A stretch of DNA of 51,537 nucleotides from Bacteroidota bacterium (GCA_020630215.1 JAHDBT010000003.1:1-51537); one strand, 5' to 3'. Positions 1 to 7,603 are shown, counted from the stretch's first letter. Notes: generated by a model from the sequence alone, not told the origin. Program-made: numbers and translations.

Positions 1-55
1 TCATGATTAACACGCCAATTACCGCTCTTGTCTTTTAGCTTCAAGGATAAACGGT
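1..55. repeat. direct terminal repeat, left copy (circular closure)
   Basis: These 55 bases are identical to the last 55 bases of the window. An exact overlap of this length is typical of a contig assembled from a circular or circularly permuted molecule. The minus-strand regulator gene reads through the join without a break, which supports circularity. It is less likely to be a real terminal repeat, because such repeats are usually longer and do not fall inside a gene. Confidence 0.93.
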
Positions 56-542
56 AAAGCCTTGTTTCGATTTTTTCAAGGCTGATTTTTTTCTCTATTA
101 TTTGAGCGACTACGGATGATTTAGAGTTATTGTACTCCAGTCCCATCATTTCGGCAAGTTCTTTTCTGCTATAACCCTCTTTACTTACTAGTCGAAAAAG
201 TAAAGACGATACCTTTTCTTTTTTTGCCTGTATTATTCGCTTCGTCTTGGCCGCCTTTTCCCTTATCTGTAACATGCTTGCTGTGTCATCATAAGAAAAA
301 TTGCTCCAGTTTATTTTTTTTCCTTCGTGTTTTTCGATTATTCTTTCTATTGTAATGATGTGCTTTTCGGGCAAGTCGTATGTCTTGCCTTTCATGCTCT
401 CATATTGTGACATCGCTGCTTTTTTTACCCCCAAAACACTATTTGCAAATTTTTCTTGCGACAACTCTTTTTCTAATCCTAATACCTCAATTGAATAATA
501 GTGCCTAAATTGGCGTAATCGTATTTGCTCTTTATATTGCAT
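1..542 (-). CDS. HTH transcriptional regulator, N-terminal 180 codons (continues at 51482 across the circular join)
   Basis: Minus-strand reading frame starting with ATG at 542 and open to base 1. When the ends are joined it continues from 51482 to a TAA at 51347, giving 225 residues. Residues about 20-50 (LSQEKFANSVLGVKKAAMSQ) look like an XRE-type helix-turn-helix, with a recognition helix around KKAAMSQYES. The rest is charged and helical, with a second HTH-like stretch near YSRKELAEMMGL. It lies after a terminator at 600-630 and has its own upstream region with an AAAAGT/ACTTTT dyad, so it may be an autoregulated phage regulator. The DNA-binding role is inferred from sequence pattern only. 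Confidence 0.75.
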   Translation of the reverse strand, partial: MQYKEQIRLRQFRHYYSIEVLGLEKELSQEKFANSVLGVKKAAMSQYESMKGKTYDLPEKHIITIERIIEKHEGKKINWSNFSYDDTASMLQIREKAAKTKRIIQAKKEKVSSLLFRLVSKEGYSRKELAEMMGLEYNNSKSSVVAQIIEKKISLEKIETRLYRLSLKLKDKSGNWRVNH

Positions 543-570
543 TTTCGGTTGTTTTTATGTGGTTTAGCAT

Positions 571-588
571 AAAAGTAATAAAACTTTT
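571..588 (-). promoter_or_regulatory. putative operator dyad upstream of the regulator gene
   Basis: AAAAGT at 571-576 and ACTTTT at 583-588 form an inverted repeat with a 6-bp spacer, about 30 bp upstream of the ATG at 542. On the minus strand a TACTTTTA sequence resembles a degenerate -7 box (TAnnTTTG). Similar AAAAGTTTA arms lie at several other early promoters, so this may be the binding site of a phage regulator, perhaps the adjacent gene product. Confidence 0.4.
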
Positions 589-599
589 CGTTATAGACA

Positions 600-630
600 T
601 AAAAAAAGACAGTAATATAAATTACTGTCT
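600..630 (-). terminator. rho-independent terminator
   Basis: Perfect 10-bp stem (AGACAGTAAT at 607-616, ATTACTGTCT at 621-630) with loop ATAA. On the minus strand it is followed by seven T residues (600-606). It sits 32 bases after the stop of the 662-1066 gene and separates that operon from the downstream regulator. Confidence 0.85.
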
Positions 631-661
631 AATACTTGACTAGTTTAGTGCTAGTTATTGT

Positions 662-1066
662 TTAGTTTGTTTTTACTATCGGTAGGGGCGCAAAGAACTT
701 GCCGTACCCCACTTTTATTTCAATAGTTTCATTTTTCGTATCAATTCGCATACAGGATTTTACAGGCAATGCCGATACACTGATGCCTGATTTTTTGCAG
801 GCCCTTACTAGTACTTCGCAAGGCTCGTAATCCACTCCTGTCACAATAATATCAATATTGCTATTGACATATTTTTCAACAATAATTTCTTGCAATTCCG
901 ACTTAAAAATCTCCAGTTGATTGGGGGTTATGTATAATCTTTCGGTTTTTGCTGTCACTTTTCCAAGCATATTGGTGAACCCATCTCCAATACACCAGTT
1001 ATCTAAGTCTGGATTTAATTGTTCGGCCCAAAAATTTGCAGCCGTTTCAAATAGTTTTTCTAGCAT
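662..1066 (-). CDS. hypothetical protein, 134 aa
   Basis: ATG at 1066, stop at 662, followed by a strong terminator, so it is the last gene of a minus-strand early operon that begins near 3500. I do not recognise the family. The protein is soluble, with an amphipathic helical N-terminal half (MLEKLFETAANFWAEQ) and a beta-rich C-terminal half containing IDIIVTGVDYEPCEVL, which could be an alpha/beta fold. No catalytic motif is evident. Confidence 0.7.
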   Translation of the reverse strand: MLEKLFETAANFWAEQLNPDLDNWCIGDGFTNMLGKVTAKTERLYITPNQLEIFKSELQEIIVEKYVNSNIDIIVTGVDYEPCEVLVRACKKSGISVSALPVKSCMRIDTKNETIEIKVGYGKFFAPLPIVKTN

Positions 1067-1091
1067 TACTTAATGATTTTAAATTAATTAA

Positions 1092-1316
1092 TTACCAAAT
1101 TTTAAGCTTCGGCACTGTATCGAAGTAAGCCGCCAATTTCTGTACATCTTCTCTAGTAACCGTTACACAGTTACTCCCTTCGTAGAGTTCAAGCAATTCT
1201 TCTTCCTGTTCGTACTGCACTTGAACTCCTTGTCCGTGCATATGAGAATATACTGTTCGGCTATTGGTCTCTATTGAAGTTAAGAACTCAAATTTTTCAT
1301 CCATTATATTAGTCAT
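1092..1316 (-). CDS. hypothetical small acidic protein, 74 aa
   Basis: ATG at 1316; a second ATG four codons in (MDEKFEF) is an alternative start. The protein is acidic (QYEQEEELLELYEG) with no membrane segment and no recognised domain. Its C-terminus (LKIW) resembles the C-terminus of the upstream gene product (FEIW), and the DNA around both stop codons shares an AATTAATTACCAAATTT sequence, which suggests a small local duplication. Confidence 0.65.
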   Translation of the reverse strand: MTNIMDEKFEFLTSIETNSRTVYSHMHGQGVQVQYEQEEELLELYEGSNCVTVTREDVQKLAAYFDTVPKLKIW

Positions 1317-1342
1317 AATATATTTTTAATTTTTTAAATTAA

Positions 1343-2419
1343 TTACCAAATTTCAAAACCAAACTTATTGCTTCGTTTTGGTTTTTCTATTTTTTTACCT
1401 TGCATGAAGTCAACTAATTTGCTAAAACAAGGCTTTATTTTTTCGACCGTTTCGGTACAATCAGTAAAAACTATTTTCGAGTGAAAAGGGGCTTTTGTGG
1501 GTATGAGCCAATAAGCCAAAATAAATTTTTCACCTGTTACTTGTTGTAATGCTTCTATATAAGCACTATCTTTTTTGATGTACAAGTCCTTTATTTGGTA
1601 CTTTGCTCGCTTCATATCTCCTACACTCTTAATGCTTAGATACACATTTGCGCCAATGTCCTTTTTAAATCCGATAAGGTCGGGGCGAAACTTGTAATAC
1701 TTGTTAGTTAAGTTTAATTCGCTATAACAGGCACTAATCATTTTTACGGTTTCGGGCGTATGTTGCTCCATATAGGCAATATCTTTGGCAAGGCCTTGGG
1801 CTGCATCGTAGGCTGCTTGACTTACTATGTTTTTGCTGCAGTACTCTTTTAATTTATAGAAGTGATTTTTTAGCCCTTTGGTAGAGGTAAAAATATTTTC
1901 ACCCATAAGGGCGGCCGCTTCTTTTGCTGCTTGGTTTTCAGCATCGGTACAAATACGCTCGTAAAAAGAAATACCGTCTTTGATAGTATCCTTTTTGTTC
2001 ATTGCAAAGCTTGGCTGTACAGTAAAGCTATTAGCATATTCGATAACCGTTTGAGCGCAAAAGCCTAATTCGTGTTTTGAACTATACTCGATTGCATCGT
2101 GCAAAAAAGTACCTTTTTCTAGTGCTTTTTTGTCGCCCGAAAAAGGCGGTTTATCTTTGTAGTAGCGAGGACTAACCGAAAAGGCTGCTATGTCTCCGCT
2201 ACTTTTTCTGCTGTCTGCCAAGTATGCCTCCATTTCACTTTCTGAAAATTTCCAGCCGTTTTTTTGTGGCAACTCGAAAAAGTAGCAAGATTTACCGTTT
2301 GACGGGTTAATATTTTCGATTTCGGCTTGAAGCTGGCTTTTTGTTTGGTCTTGGTCTTTTTCTAGTAAATTAGACCAAAATTCGTCTGTTCCTTTTTGTT
2401 CCTTTGTAAGTGCTAACAT
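1343..2419 (-). CDS. RecE/ExoVIII-like PD-(D/E)XK exonuclease
   Basis: The 358-residue protein has the layout of RecE/lambda-exonuclease-type nucleases. KGTFLHDAIEY (His107) matches the KGxxxH motif near the N-terminus, SELN (Glu234) and FRPDLIGF (Asp247) form the acidic site, and LSIKS (Lys264) supplies the catalytic lysine. The family normally has an acidic residue two before the lysine; here it is Ser262, so activity could be altered. Such enzymes resect double-stranded DNA 5' to 3' for annealing-type recombination. The downstream neighbour at 2490-2951 could be the single-strand binding partner, and the coiled-coil protein at 50171-51262 carries a C-terminal domain often seen with phage recombinases. 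No RecT or ERF annealase was recognised. Confidence 0.72.
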   Translation of the reverse strand: MLALTKEQKGTDEFWSNLLEKDQDQTKSQLQAEIENINPSNGKSCYFFELPQKNGWKFSESEMEAYLADSRKSSGDIAAFSVSPRYYKDKPPFSGDKKALEKGTFLHDAIEYSSKHELGFCAQTVIEYANSFTVQPSFAMNKKDTIKDGISFYERICTDAENQAAKEAAALMGENIFTSTKGLKNHFYKLKEYCSKNIVSQAAYDAAQGLAKDIAYMEQHTPETVKMISACYSELNLTNKYYKFRPDLIGFKKDIGANVYLSIKSVGDMKRAKYQIKDLYIKKDSAYIEALQQVTGEKFILAYWLIPTKAPFHSKIVFTDCTETVEKIKPCFSKLVDFMQGKKIEKPKRSNKFGFEIW

Positions 2420-2489
2420 TTGCTTTAAAAAATAAGCTCAATACAAAAAAAATTAAGTATTGGGCATTGTGATAAAATAGGTTTTGTGT

Positions 2490-2951
2490 TTATGCGTCAA
2501 TTAATTGGTGGATTTCAAAAGACTGCATTTTGTTCCCCTTGCTTGTCTTTTTGATACCTTTGTAGTGTACGTTTGCTTTGTACCCGCTTTGCTTGCTTGC
2601 AAAATGTGTTATTAACATGTGTGTGCTGTTTTTCCAATATTGCCCCTCTTGGTCGATAAGAACTACTGTTGGCAAATATTTAACTTCTCCAGTTTCGGGT
2701 TCTATGCGTTCGTCAACAAAACGCCCTGCATAGGTAAAACGAATTTCGTCTCCCTTAGACAGTTGCTCGTCCACTTCAAAATAAGGTATACTGTCGGGGC
2801 TAATCATGCCCTTTTTGGCGGTTTTCATTTTCTTAGCCTCCTCGACTAAGTGCGCCAATACTTTAGCGTTTAATGTTTCGTATCCATTATTTACTGTTGG
2901 TGCTGTTACTGCACCGTTTCCGTCTAATACTGTTAAATCGTTATTACTCAT
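2490..2951 (-). CDS. possible OB-fold ssDNA-binding protein, 153 aa
   Basis: I take the ATG at 2951 (MSNNDLTVLD) as the start; an upstream in-frame ATG would add a hydrophobic leader that reads like untranslated AT-rich DNA. Residues 60-153 are beta-rich with alternating hydrophobics (DEIRFTYAGRF, TVVLIDQEGQYW, KANVHYKGIKKTSKGNKM), a pattern compatible with an OB fold. It lies between a RecE-like nuclease and another early gene, which fits a recombination or replication role. There is no acidic SSB-type tail. Function is inferred. Confidence 0.6.
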   Translation of the reverse strand: MSNNDLTVLDGNGAVTAPTVNNGYETLNAKVLAHLVEEAKKMKTAKKGMISPDSIPYFEVDEQLSKGDEIRFTYAGRFVDERIEPETGEVKYLPTVVLIDQEGQYWKNSTHMLITHFASKQSGYKANVHYKGIKKTSKGNKMQSFEIHQLIDA

Positions 2952-3006
2952 AATAAAATTGGTTAAAATTAAAAAAATATAAAAAAATAAAGTTTGCACC
3001 CAAAAG

Positions 3007-3034
3007 CCCCGTGCCGAACTAACGACACAGGGGG
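3007..3034 (-). other. intergenic CCCCG hairpin
   Basis: CCCCGTG at 3007-3013 pairs with CACAGGGG (one bulged base), just upstream of the 2951 start. It belongs to a family of at least six CCCC...GGGG hairpins found between minus-strand genes of this genome, usually preceded on the plus strand by CACCCAAAA or CCAAA. It could be an RNA-processing site or attenuator in the leader of the next gene. Confidence 0.5.
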
Positions 3035-3062
3035 TAAAATGCTAACTAAAAACACTCAAAAA

Positions 3063-3500
3063 TTATGCAGATAATTGTTTTTTCTCTTGCATTGCTTCTT
3101 GTATTTTCGCAACCGTTTCTAAAAACTCGTATTCTAGTATTAGTAATGCTGTCTTGGCTTGGTCTTGACTTATGCTCAATCTTACATCACACGAAAGATA
3201 AGTAGTTGTTTCGAATTGGTGGATTTCAAAAAATTCATCAAATGGACTAAAAGCTTCTTCTAGTGCTTCAACGCCTTGTATTAACAGAATAGGGTAGTCA
3301 GCCCTTAGTTCGTAACTACAGCTGCTATATCGAATGATGCCGATGTTTACTAGGCTGTTTTCTTGGTCTTGGCTTATATTCCGTTCTTCTGCTAATGTTA
3401 TTAGCTTATCATTAAACGCATCTTGTAAATCGCTTAGGCTTTCAAAGCCTGCGAACTTAATTATTTCGGTTTCAAGTCGTGGGTCAAATTTCTCACACAT
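3063..3500 (-). CDS. hypothetical protein, 145 aa
   Basis: ATG at 3500, about 55 bases downstream of a canonical promoter (TATCTTTG with TTTG 19 bp upstream), so it is the first gene of the 3500-662 early operon. The protein is acidic and mostly helical, with SISQDQAKTALLILEYEF near the C-terminus and a Cys pair (YSSCSY). I do not recognise the family. Confidence 0.72.
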   Translation of the reverse strand: MCEKFDPRLETEIIKFAGFESLSDLQDAFNDKLITLAEERNISQDQENSLVNIGIIRYSSCSYELRADYPILLIQGVEALEEAFSPFDEFFEIHQFETTTYLSCDVRLSISQDQAKTALLILEYEFLETVAKIQEAMQEKKQLSA

Positions 3501-3554
3501 AATATTTTGTTTTTTTTGGTTTTAAATCAATACCGTTTCCCTAACGGCTTGATG

Positions 3555-3601
3555 CAAAGATAGTAATAAAAGTTTAATTATCAAAAGAAACTTAAACTTT
3601 T
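3555..3601 (-). promoter_or_regulatory. canonical Bacteroidota promoter with 10-bp inverted repeat (operator candidate)
   Basis: On the minus strand, TTTG (3582-3585) lies 19 bp from TATCTTTG (3555-3562), an exact match to the Bacteroidota -33/-7 elements. AAAAGTTTAA (3569-3578) and TTAAACTTTT (3592-3601) form a perfect 10-bp inverted repeat with a 13-bp spacer that encloses the -33 box. A dimeric regulator bound there would block transcription of the 3500-662 operon. Confidence 0.75.
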
Positions 3602-3609
3602 ATTGTTTT

Positions 3610-3753
3610 TTATTTGGTTTCTTTTGGCTTTTCTGTAACATCCAAAACCATCTTAAAGTCAACCCAATAAACCCTTATTAGCCTGTTTTGTCTCTTTTTT
3701 TTGGTTGCTCTACCGAAAAGCTTTTTGTAAGCTTCATTAGTTCTAATACTCAT
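3610..3753 (-). CDS. hypothetical small basic protein, 47 aa
   Basis: ATG at 3753 overlaps the last 11 bases of the upstream gene (stop at 3743), an arrangement typical of translational coupling. The 47-residue product (MSIRTNEAYKKLFGRATKKK at its start) is strongly basic in the middle (KKKRQNRLIRVYW). It ends just before the 3569-3601 operator. No family recognised; it could bind nucleic acid. Confidence 0.5.
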   Translation of the reverse strand: MSIRTNEAYKKLFGRATKKKRQNRLIRVYWVDFKMVLDVTEKPKETK

Positions 3754-3994
3754 ACTTAATTCCTCCTATTTTTTGACTTAACGACGGCTTGTTTTTTCCT
3801 ACATACCGCCTATAAGATTTTATTTTCTTGACATGCTCTCTTTTCGCTTTTCTTGATTTCCGTTTTTCTTTTCGGGCAACTTCTGCTGTTGCGCTGTTGT
3901 AAGAAAGTATTAGGACCAAAGCAATTATAATAGGTGCCGCTAACTGCAAGGGCCAAAGCTTCATGCCTTTAGCATGGTTTCTTGTATCTTTCAT
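3743..3994 (-). CDS. small membrane protein with basic tail, 83 aa
   Basis: A single hydrophobic segment at residues about 14-34 (LQLAAPIIIALVLILSY) is followed by a very basic region (ARKEKRKSRKAKREHVKK). The charge pattern predicts the basic tail in the cytoplasm. It is transcribed divergently from the membrane-protein cassette starting at 4102, through a shared 107-bp promoter region. Family unknown. Confidence 0.65.
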   Translation of the reverse strand: MKDTRNHAKGMKLWPLQLAAPIIIALVLILSYNSATAEVARKEKRKSRKAKREHVKKIKSYRRYVGKNKPSLSQKIGGIKYEY

Positions 3995-4050
3995 AAGAAA
4001 ATTAAATTATTGAATGATTAAATCAATATCACGCCATAAAGATACGTAAT

Positions 4051-4096
4051 AAGTTTAATAAAAACTATAAAAAGCAAACTTTTTTATTTATCTTTG
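4051..4096 (+). promoter_or_regulatory. promoter of the 4102-7441 cassette, with AAGTTT/AAACTT arms
   Basis: TATCTTTG at 4089-4096 is an exact Bacteroidota -7 box. The ATG at 4102 is only five bases beyond it, so the transcript would be nearly or fully leaderless. AAGTTT (4051) and AAACTT (4076) form an inverted pair resembling the operator-like arms at other early promoters. On the minus strand, TATCTTTA (4037-4044) may serve the divergent 3994 gene. No TTTG is seen at -33. Confidence 0.6.
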
Positions 4097-4101
4097 TTGG
4101 T

Positions 4102-4839
4102 ATGAAAGCGCAAATATTTATTTTATTGGCAGTTCCGTCGATAGCATTGGCGGTAAAAATAATCAATTCAAAACCGATTTTTTCAATACGGCACAGGGTG
4201 GACTTTGCCTATGCAAAGTTCATTCTTTCAGTACTCGTAATAATTTCTCATTGTGTTATTTTGTCGAACATTGTAAACGATAGACTGATGGTAAAAACAC
4301 TTTCTTTTGTGTACGGTGCTGGTAGTTGTCTTGAATTGATGGACGGCTTAGATTTGGCTCGTGGAGGTTTTGGTTTGCTAGATATTCTTTTGCTTGGGCT
4401 TTCTGCTGCAATAATGATAACAGGCATTATTGCACCAAAAAACCAAAACGATAGGGAATTAAAAAAGGAAATTGAAAAACTTAATTATCGAATTGCAAAA
4501 AATGCCAAAACCGTAACAGATGCAAAAAAGCAACTGGCAGAAAACGCAAAGGCAAAAAAAGAAATTGCAAAAAGAAAAAAAGTCAAACAAGCCAAAAAAC
4601 AGGACTTGTATATTAAGGCAAAAGACTTGGCGAACAATGCAGAAATCGGCGGTACCGTTATTACTTATAATAGTAAGGCATACAGAGAGGCGGTCGAGTT
4701 TGCGATTAAAGGCGACTACAATACACAATACTTACCGCTTTCAGAAATAGCCGAAAAGGAAATAAAAATAATTAACGAATTAGATAAATACAAAAGATTA
4801 GGCAACACAAAAAAATTCGAAATATGCAAAGAGAAATAA
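4102..4839 (+). CDS. membrane protein with three TM segments and basic coiled coil, 245 aa
   Basis: Hydrophobic segments lie at about residues 3-19, 38-58 and 90-111. They are followed by a lysine- and alanine-rich coiled coil at about 115-175 (KKEIEKLNYRIAKNAKTVTD) and a short mixed domain. It is the first gene of a five-gene cassette, and its 3' end overlaps the next gene by 16 bases. No known family. The layout suggests an inner-membrane anchor with a cytoplasmic stalk. Confidence 0.75.
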   Translation: MKAQIFILLAVPSIALAVKIINSKPIFSIRHRVDFAYAKFILSVLVIISHCVILSNIVNDRLMVKTLSFVYGAGSCLELMDGLDLARGGFGLLDILLLGLSAAIMITGIIAPKNQNDRELKKEIEKLNYRIAKNAKTVTDAKKQLAENAKAKKEIAKRKKVKQAKKQDLYIKAKDLANNAEIGGTVITYNSKAYREAVEFAIKGDYNTQYLPLSEIAEKEIKIINELDKYKRLGNTKKFEICKEK

Positions 4840-5243
4840 ACGACATTACCTATAAGGAGTTAGAAAATCTTATAGGCATAATGAAAAAAAACAGGCTTCG
4901 GGCAAATCCATCACTAAGGATTAAGGAGGCGATAGAGGCTGTTTATTCGGGCAAAGACATTTCTATTGATGTGATAACTAAGGAAAGAAATTATTTGCCC
5001 TTTACTGAATTGGATATTCATTCAGCAAGAAGCCAAAAAACAGGCGAACAAATATCTTATTTCCAGCTTACAGAAAATGATATTTATTTGTTTGGAAAAT
5101 GTCCTGGTGTGAAAGTTTCTTTATTGATACTAAAAAGCAAGGGTAAAAAAATAAGGTGTGAAGTTCAAGCAACTAAAATTGATTTGAAAAATCCGCACAA
5201 AGCAATAGAACCTTTTTTAAAAGAATGCAACTTTATTAATTAA
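4824..5243 (+). CDS. hypothetical soluble protein, 139 aa
   Basis: The start overlaps the upstream stop by 16 bases, implying coupled translation. The protein has no membrane segment. A helical N-terminus (TYKELENLIGIMKKNRLRAN) leads into a beta-rich C-terminal half (DIYLFGKCPGVKVSLLILKS). It is the only soluble product in the membrane cassette, so it could be a cytoplasmic partner. Not recognised. Confidence 0.7.
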   Translation: MQREINDITYKELENLIGIMKKNRLRANPSLRIKEAIEAVYSGKDISIDVITKERNYLPFTELDIHSARSQKTGEQISYFQLTENDIYLFGKCPGVKVSLLILKSKGKKIRCEVQATKIDLKNPHKAIEPFLKECNFIN

Positions 5244-5263
5244 CTAGAAAAATCAATACGATT

Positions 5264-6022
5264 ATGGCAAATTATTTAACCCCGTCGCTCCCACTTGACA
5301 CGGAAGACGGTGGAGACACAGAAAACAACGATTTAATCGTTTTGGATGATGCAAAAAACAAAAAAAACGCCAAGCCCCCTACAAAGAAAAGACCGAAAAG
5401 GCGAAAAAAATCAAGCACATCAATATCAAAAGCAGTTGATAATCACACCGACACGACTGTTAGTTTTAGTTTTGGCGTGATCCGTATGCTTATGATATGG
5501 TGTGCAGTGGCTTTAGTGGTTATGGCGGTATTTCTGCTGATAGGATTAAGTTTTTCCCATTCGGTTAAGTCTGTTTTTGCTGTTTTGCCGATGGCTTACG
5601 ACGTTTTAAGGTACGTTTTTGCAGTTTTGGCGATGCTTTTGCTCGTTTATTACGGTTATTTGCTTTCTCCTGCAATATCGGAAATAGCACGAAGTGAGGT
5701 ATATAACTGGTATGATTTGTTTTTTAATATCGCAAAAGGAATACCTGTCATGATGATAATTGCAGTAATAAGTTACTCGTTTCCGCTTCTCACTTCGTCA
5801 ATGAGTAGAAGTAGTGATATTTTTGCAAACCCACAGGACGCACAAGCGACTACAAACGGGCTGAAAAATCAAGCGACAATACTTCCGCACGAAGAACTAA
5901 TCGGATCCATATCGAGCAAAGTGTCTGGCTTGCTTGATGTTGCTGATAGCTTAATGGTAGTAGAAGACAAGGAGTTAAAAGCAAGAAAAGACAGCTTGCT
6001 AAACGTAAAAATCAAAAAGTAA
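5264..6022 (+). CDS. membrane protein with basic N-terminal cytoplasmic region, 252 aa
   Basis: Residues 1-65 are hydrophilic, with an acidic start and a run of KKRPKRRKK. Three hydrophobic segments follow at about 73-96, 113-134 and 155-175, then a soluble C-terminal tail (180-252) with helical character. The stop overlaps the next start (TAATG at 6020-6024). Part of the 4102-7441 cassette; family unknown. Confidence 0.75.
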   Translation: MANYLTPSLPLDTEDGGDTENNDLIVLDDAKNKKNAKPPTKKRPKRRKKSSTSISKAVDNHTDTTVSFSFGVIRMLMIWCAVALVVMAVFLLIGLSFSHSVKSVFAVLPMAYDVLRYVFAVLAMLLLVYYGYLLSPAISEIARSEVYNWYDLFFNIAKGIPVMMIIAVISYSFPLLTSSMSRSSDIFANPQDAQATTNGLKNQATILPHEELIGSISSKVSGLLDVADSLMVVEDKELKARKDSLLNVKIKK

Positions 6023-6405
6023 TGTTGGAAATATTATTATTACCACTTACCCTGTTTGCCTTTGCAATCGTCTTTTTAATTGGCGCATTTGCTTTGGATT
6101 ATTTTCTTTACTTGCGGAACTTTTCGCAAGTACAAGAATACGAAGAACAGGACGAGTACGGAGAAGAACAGGACGAGTATGAGTTTTACACGCTCGTCAA
6201 CACTTACAATAAAAAAGAAACCGTCCTTACAGTTGAAAACGGGCTACTTGTGTATGCAGGCACCGAAACATCTGAAAAGCGGTTTTATACTGATATTCCT
6301 GTTTTTACTTATGAAGAAAACGGATTGTTTATTTTCGAGTTCTTAGGGCAAAAAGCAAGTACAGTATTGAATGGGAATGGGAAATATTATATCGTATCAA
6401 ATTAA
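6022..6405 (+). CDS. single-TM membrane protein with acidic repeat, 127 aa
   Basis: One N-terminal hydrophobic segment (about 3-29), then an acidic tyrosine-rich stretch containing a short duplicated EEQDEY unit, then a beta-rich domain (ETVLTVENGLLVYAG, NGLFIFEFLG). The start shares a base with the upstream stop. It could be an anchored extracytoplasmic or cytoplasmic beta domain. Family unknown. Confidence 0.7.
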   Translation: MLEILLLPLTLFAFAIVFLIGAFALDYFLYLRNFSQVQEYEEQDEYGEEQDEYEFYTLVNTYNKKETVLTVENGLLVYAGTETSEKRFYTDIPVFTYEENGLFIFEFLGQKASTVLNGNGKYYIVSN

Positions 6406-6421
6406 AACACATACAAGAACA

Positions 6422-7441
6422 ATGAAAGCAATCACAATTTCAACCATTGCAAAGGCTTTGAACACAAGCCACGGCAAAGCAAGGAAACTGATAAACGGCA
6501 AATCAGTCGAAGTATATGCCGATACCAAAACCGTACTGCCACTTTCAAAAGTGGCGGAAGTTTTCATTAATGAAACACCCGAAACAATACAAGCGATCAA
6601 AGCAGCATCAATTGATGTTATCGCACTAACAGAAATAAAAGAACTTTCGTCAGCTTCCAAAAGAGCAGAAAAGTACTTTCAAGAAAATAAGGCATTACTA
6701 AAAGAACTTTCAAAAAAAGACGAAGCACTTTCGGGGTACAAGGTAAGACTTGAAAGTGCTATTCAAAATGCCAAAAGTACTTTGGAGGAAAACGAAGCAT
6801 TACAAAAAGAACTTTCAAGAAAAAACGAAGTACTTTTGCAAAATGAAAACAAATCAAAAAGTACTTTCAAAAATACCAAAAGTGCTTTGCAAAAACTTGA
6901 AGTAATTGCAAAGTCCAAAGAGGACAGGATAGAAGCACTTTCGGCAACTGCAAGAAATATCGAAAGTGCTTTGCAAAAATCCGAAAAGCTAAACGAAGTA
7001 CTTGCAACCGAAAAGGCTGATTTGCTACTTACAATCGTGGAGCTTGAAAGCAAGGTGCAAAAACCAAAAAGCCCCGAAAAAACACTAAAATATACAATTT
7101 CTGTTATTACAGTATTCACAGTCATAAGCATATTTTTTGTATTTGGTCGTGAAGTATGGAGGTATGAAACCTTATTTGCTGCTTGTACCGCTGCTGTTTT
7201 CGTTTCCTATATGGTATCGGCTATCCGTTCAATGTCTTCAAACATTGAACAATGGAAAAAAAGTCTTATCTTAGCAGTAGCAGCATTATTTGGATGCTTC
7301 GAGGTGGTAATGCACTATCTTTGCTTCTCTAAAAGCATAAGCCCCGATATAGTAGGAAACGTTGGCTTTTTCTCCTTTTGCTTGGCTTTACTTCTAAGTT
7401 TTGCTAACTGGTCATCAATTTTGGCAATAAAAAAAGATTGA
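6422..7441 (+). CDS. HTH-coiled coil-membrane protein, 339 aa
   Basis: I place the start at ATG 6422 (MKAITISTIAKALNTS), 16 bases after the previous stop. Residues 6-28 (ISTIAKALNTSHGKARKLIN) resemble a helix-turn-helix. Residues about 70-205 are a long coiled coil with two internally repeated blocks (KELSKKDEAL and KELSRKNEVL, each followed by KST/KSA-L units), encoded by recurring AAAAGTACTTT and AAAGTGCTTT words. Four hydrophobic segments follow, at about 214-334. The combination could link DNA to the membrane. It closes the cassette and is followed by a terminator. Confidence 0.75.
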   Translation: MKAITISTIAKALNTSHGKARKLINGKSVEVYADTKTVLPLSKVAEVFINETPETIQAIKAASIDVIALTEIKELSSASKRAEKYFQENKALLKELSKKDEALSGYKVRLESAIQNAKSTLEENEALQKELSRKNEVLLQNENKSKSTFKNTKSALQKLEVIAKSKEDRIEALSATARNIESALQKSEKLNEVLATEKADLLLTIVELESKVQKPKSPEKTLKYTISVITVFTVISIFFVFGREVWRYETLFAACTAAVFVSYMVSAIRSMSSNIEQWKKSLILAVAALFGCFEVVMHYLCFSKSISPDIVGNVGFFSFCLALLLSFANWSSILAIKKD

Positions 7442-7471
7442 TTTTTCATAATAAATTTTTGGCTGTATACT

Positions 7472-7506
7472 GGCTGTATTGAGTTTTCTCAATGCAGCCT
7501 TTTTTA
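7472..7506 (+). terminator. rho-independent terminator
   Basis: A 12-bp stem (GGCTGTATTGAG at 7472-7483, CTCAATGCAGCC at 7488-7499, one G-T pair) with a TTTT loop is followed by a T-rich run. It lies 31 bases after the membrane cassette and insulates it from the capsid operon. Confidence 0.85.
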
Positions 7507-7588
7507 TTTTACCCCATTTAGCCCCATTTTGCACAAAGGGGGTTGATTGGGATTTTTTTTATTACTACAATTACACTTAATTAACAAA

Positions 7589-7603
7589 CAAGGCAAAGCC
7601 TTG
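7589..7603. other. small dyad in the capsid operon leader
   Basis: CAAGGC and GCCTTG flank AAA, about 43 bases before the protease start. The 140-base region 7507-7645 must hold the promoter or entry signal for the late head operon, but I find no good TAnnTTTG box there. A phage-controlled late promoter with a different sequence is possible. Confidence 0.3.

Noticed and set aside
2619-2849. Plus-strand frame opposite the OB-fold-like gene
   Set aside because: Antisense shadow inside a minus-strand operon, with no promoter and unlike composition.
6720-7000. Recurrent AAAGTACTTT and AAAGTGCTTT words as operator sites
   Set aside because: They lie inside a coding coiled coil and encode repeated KST/KSA-L units; protein repetition explains them.
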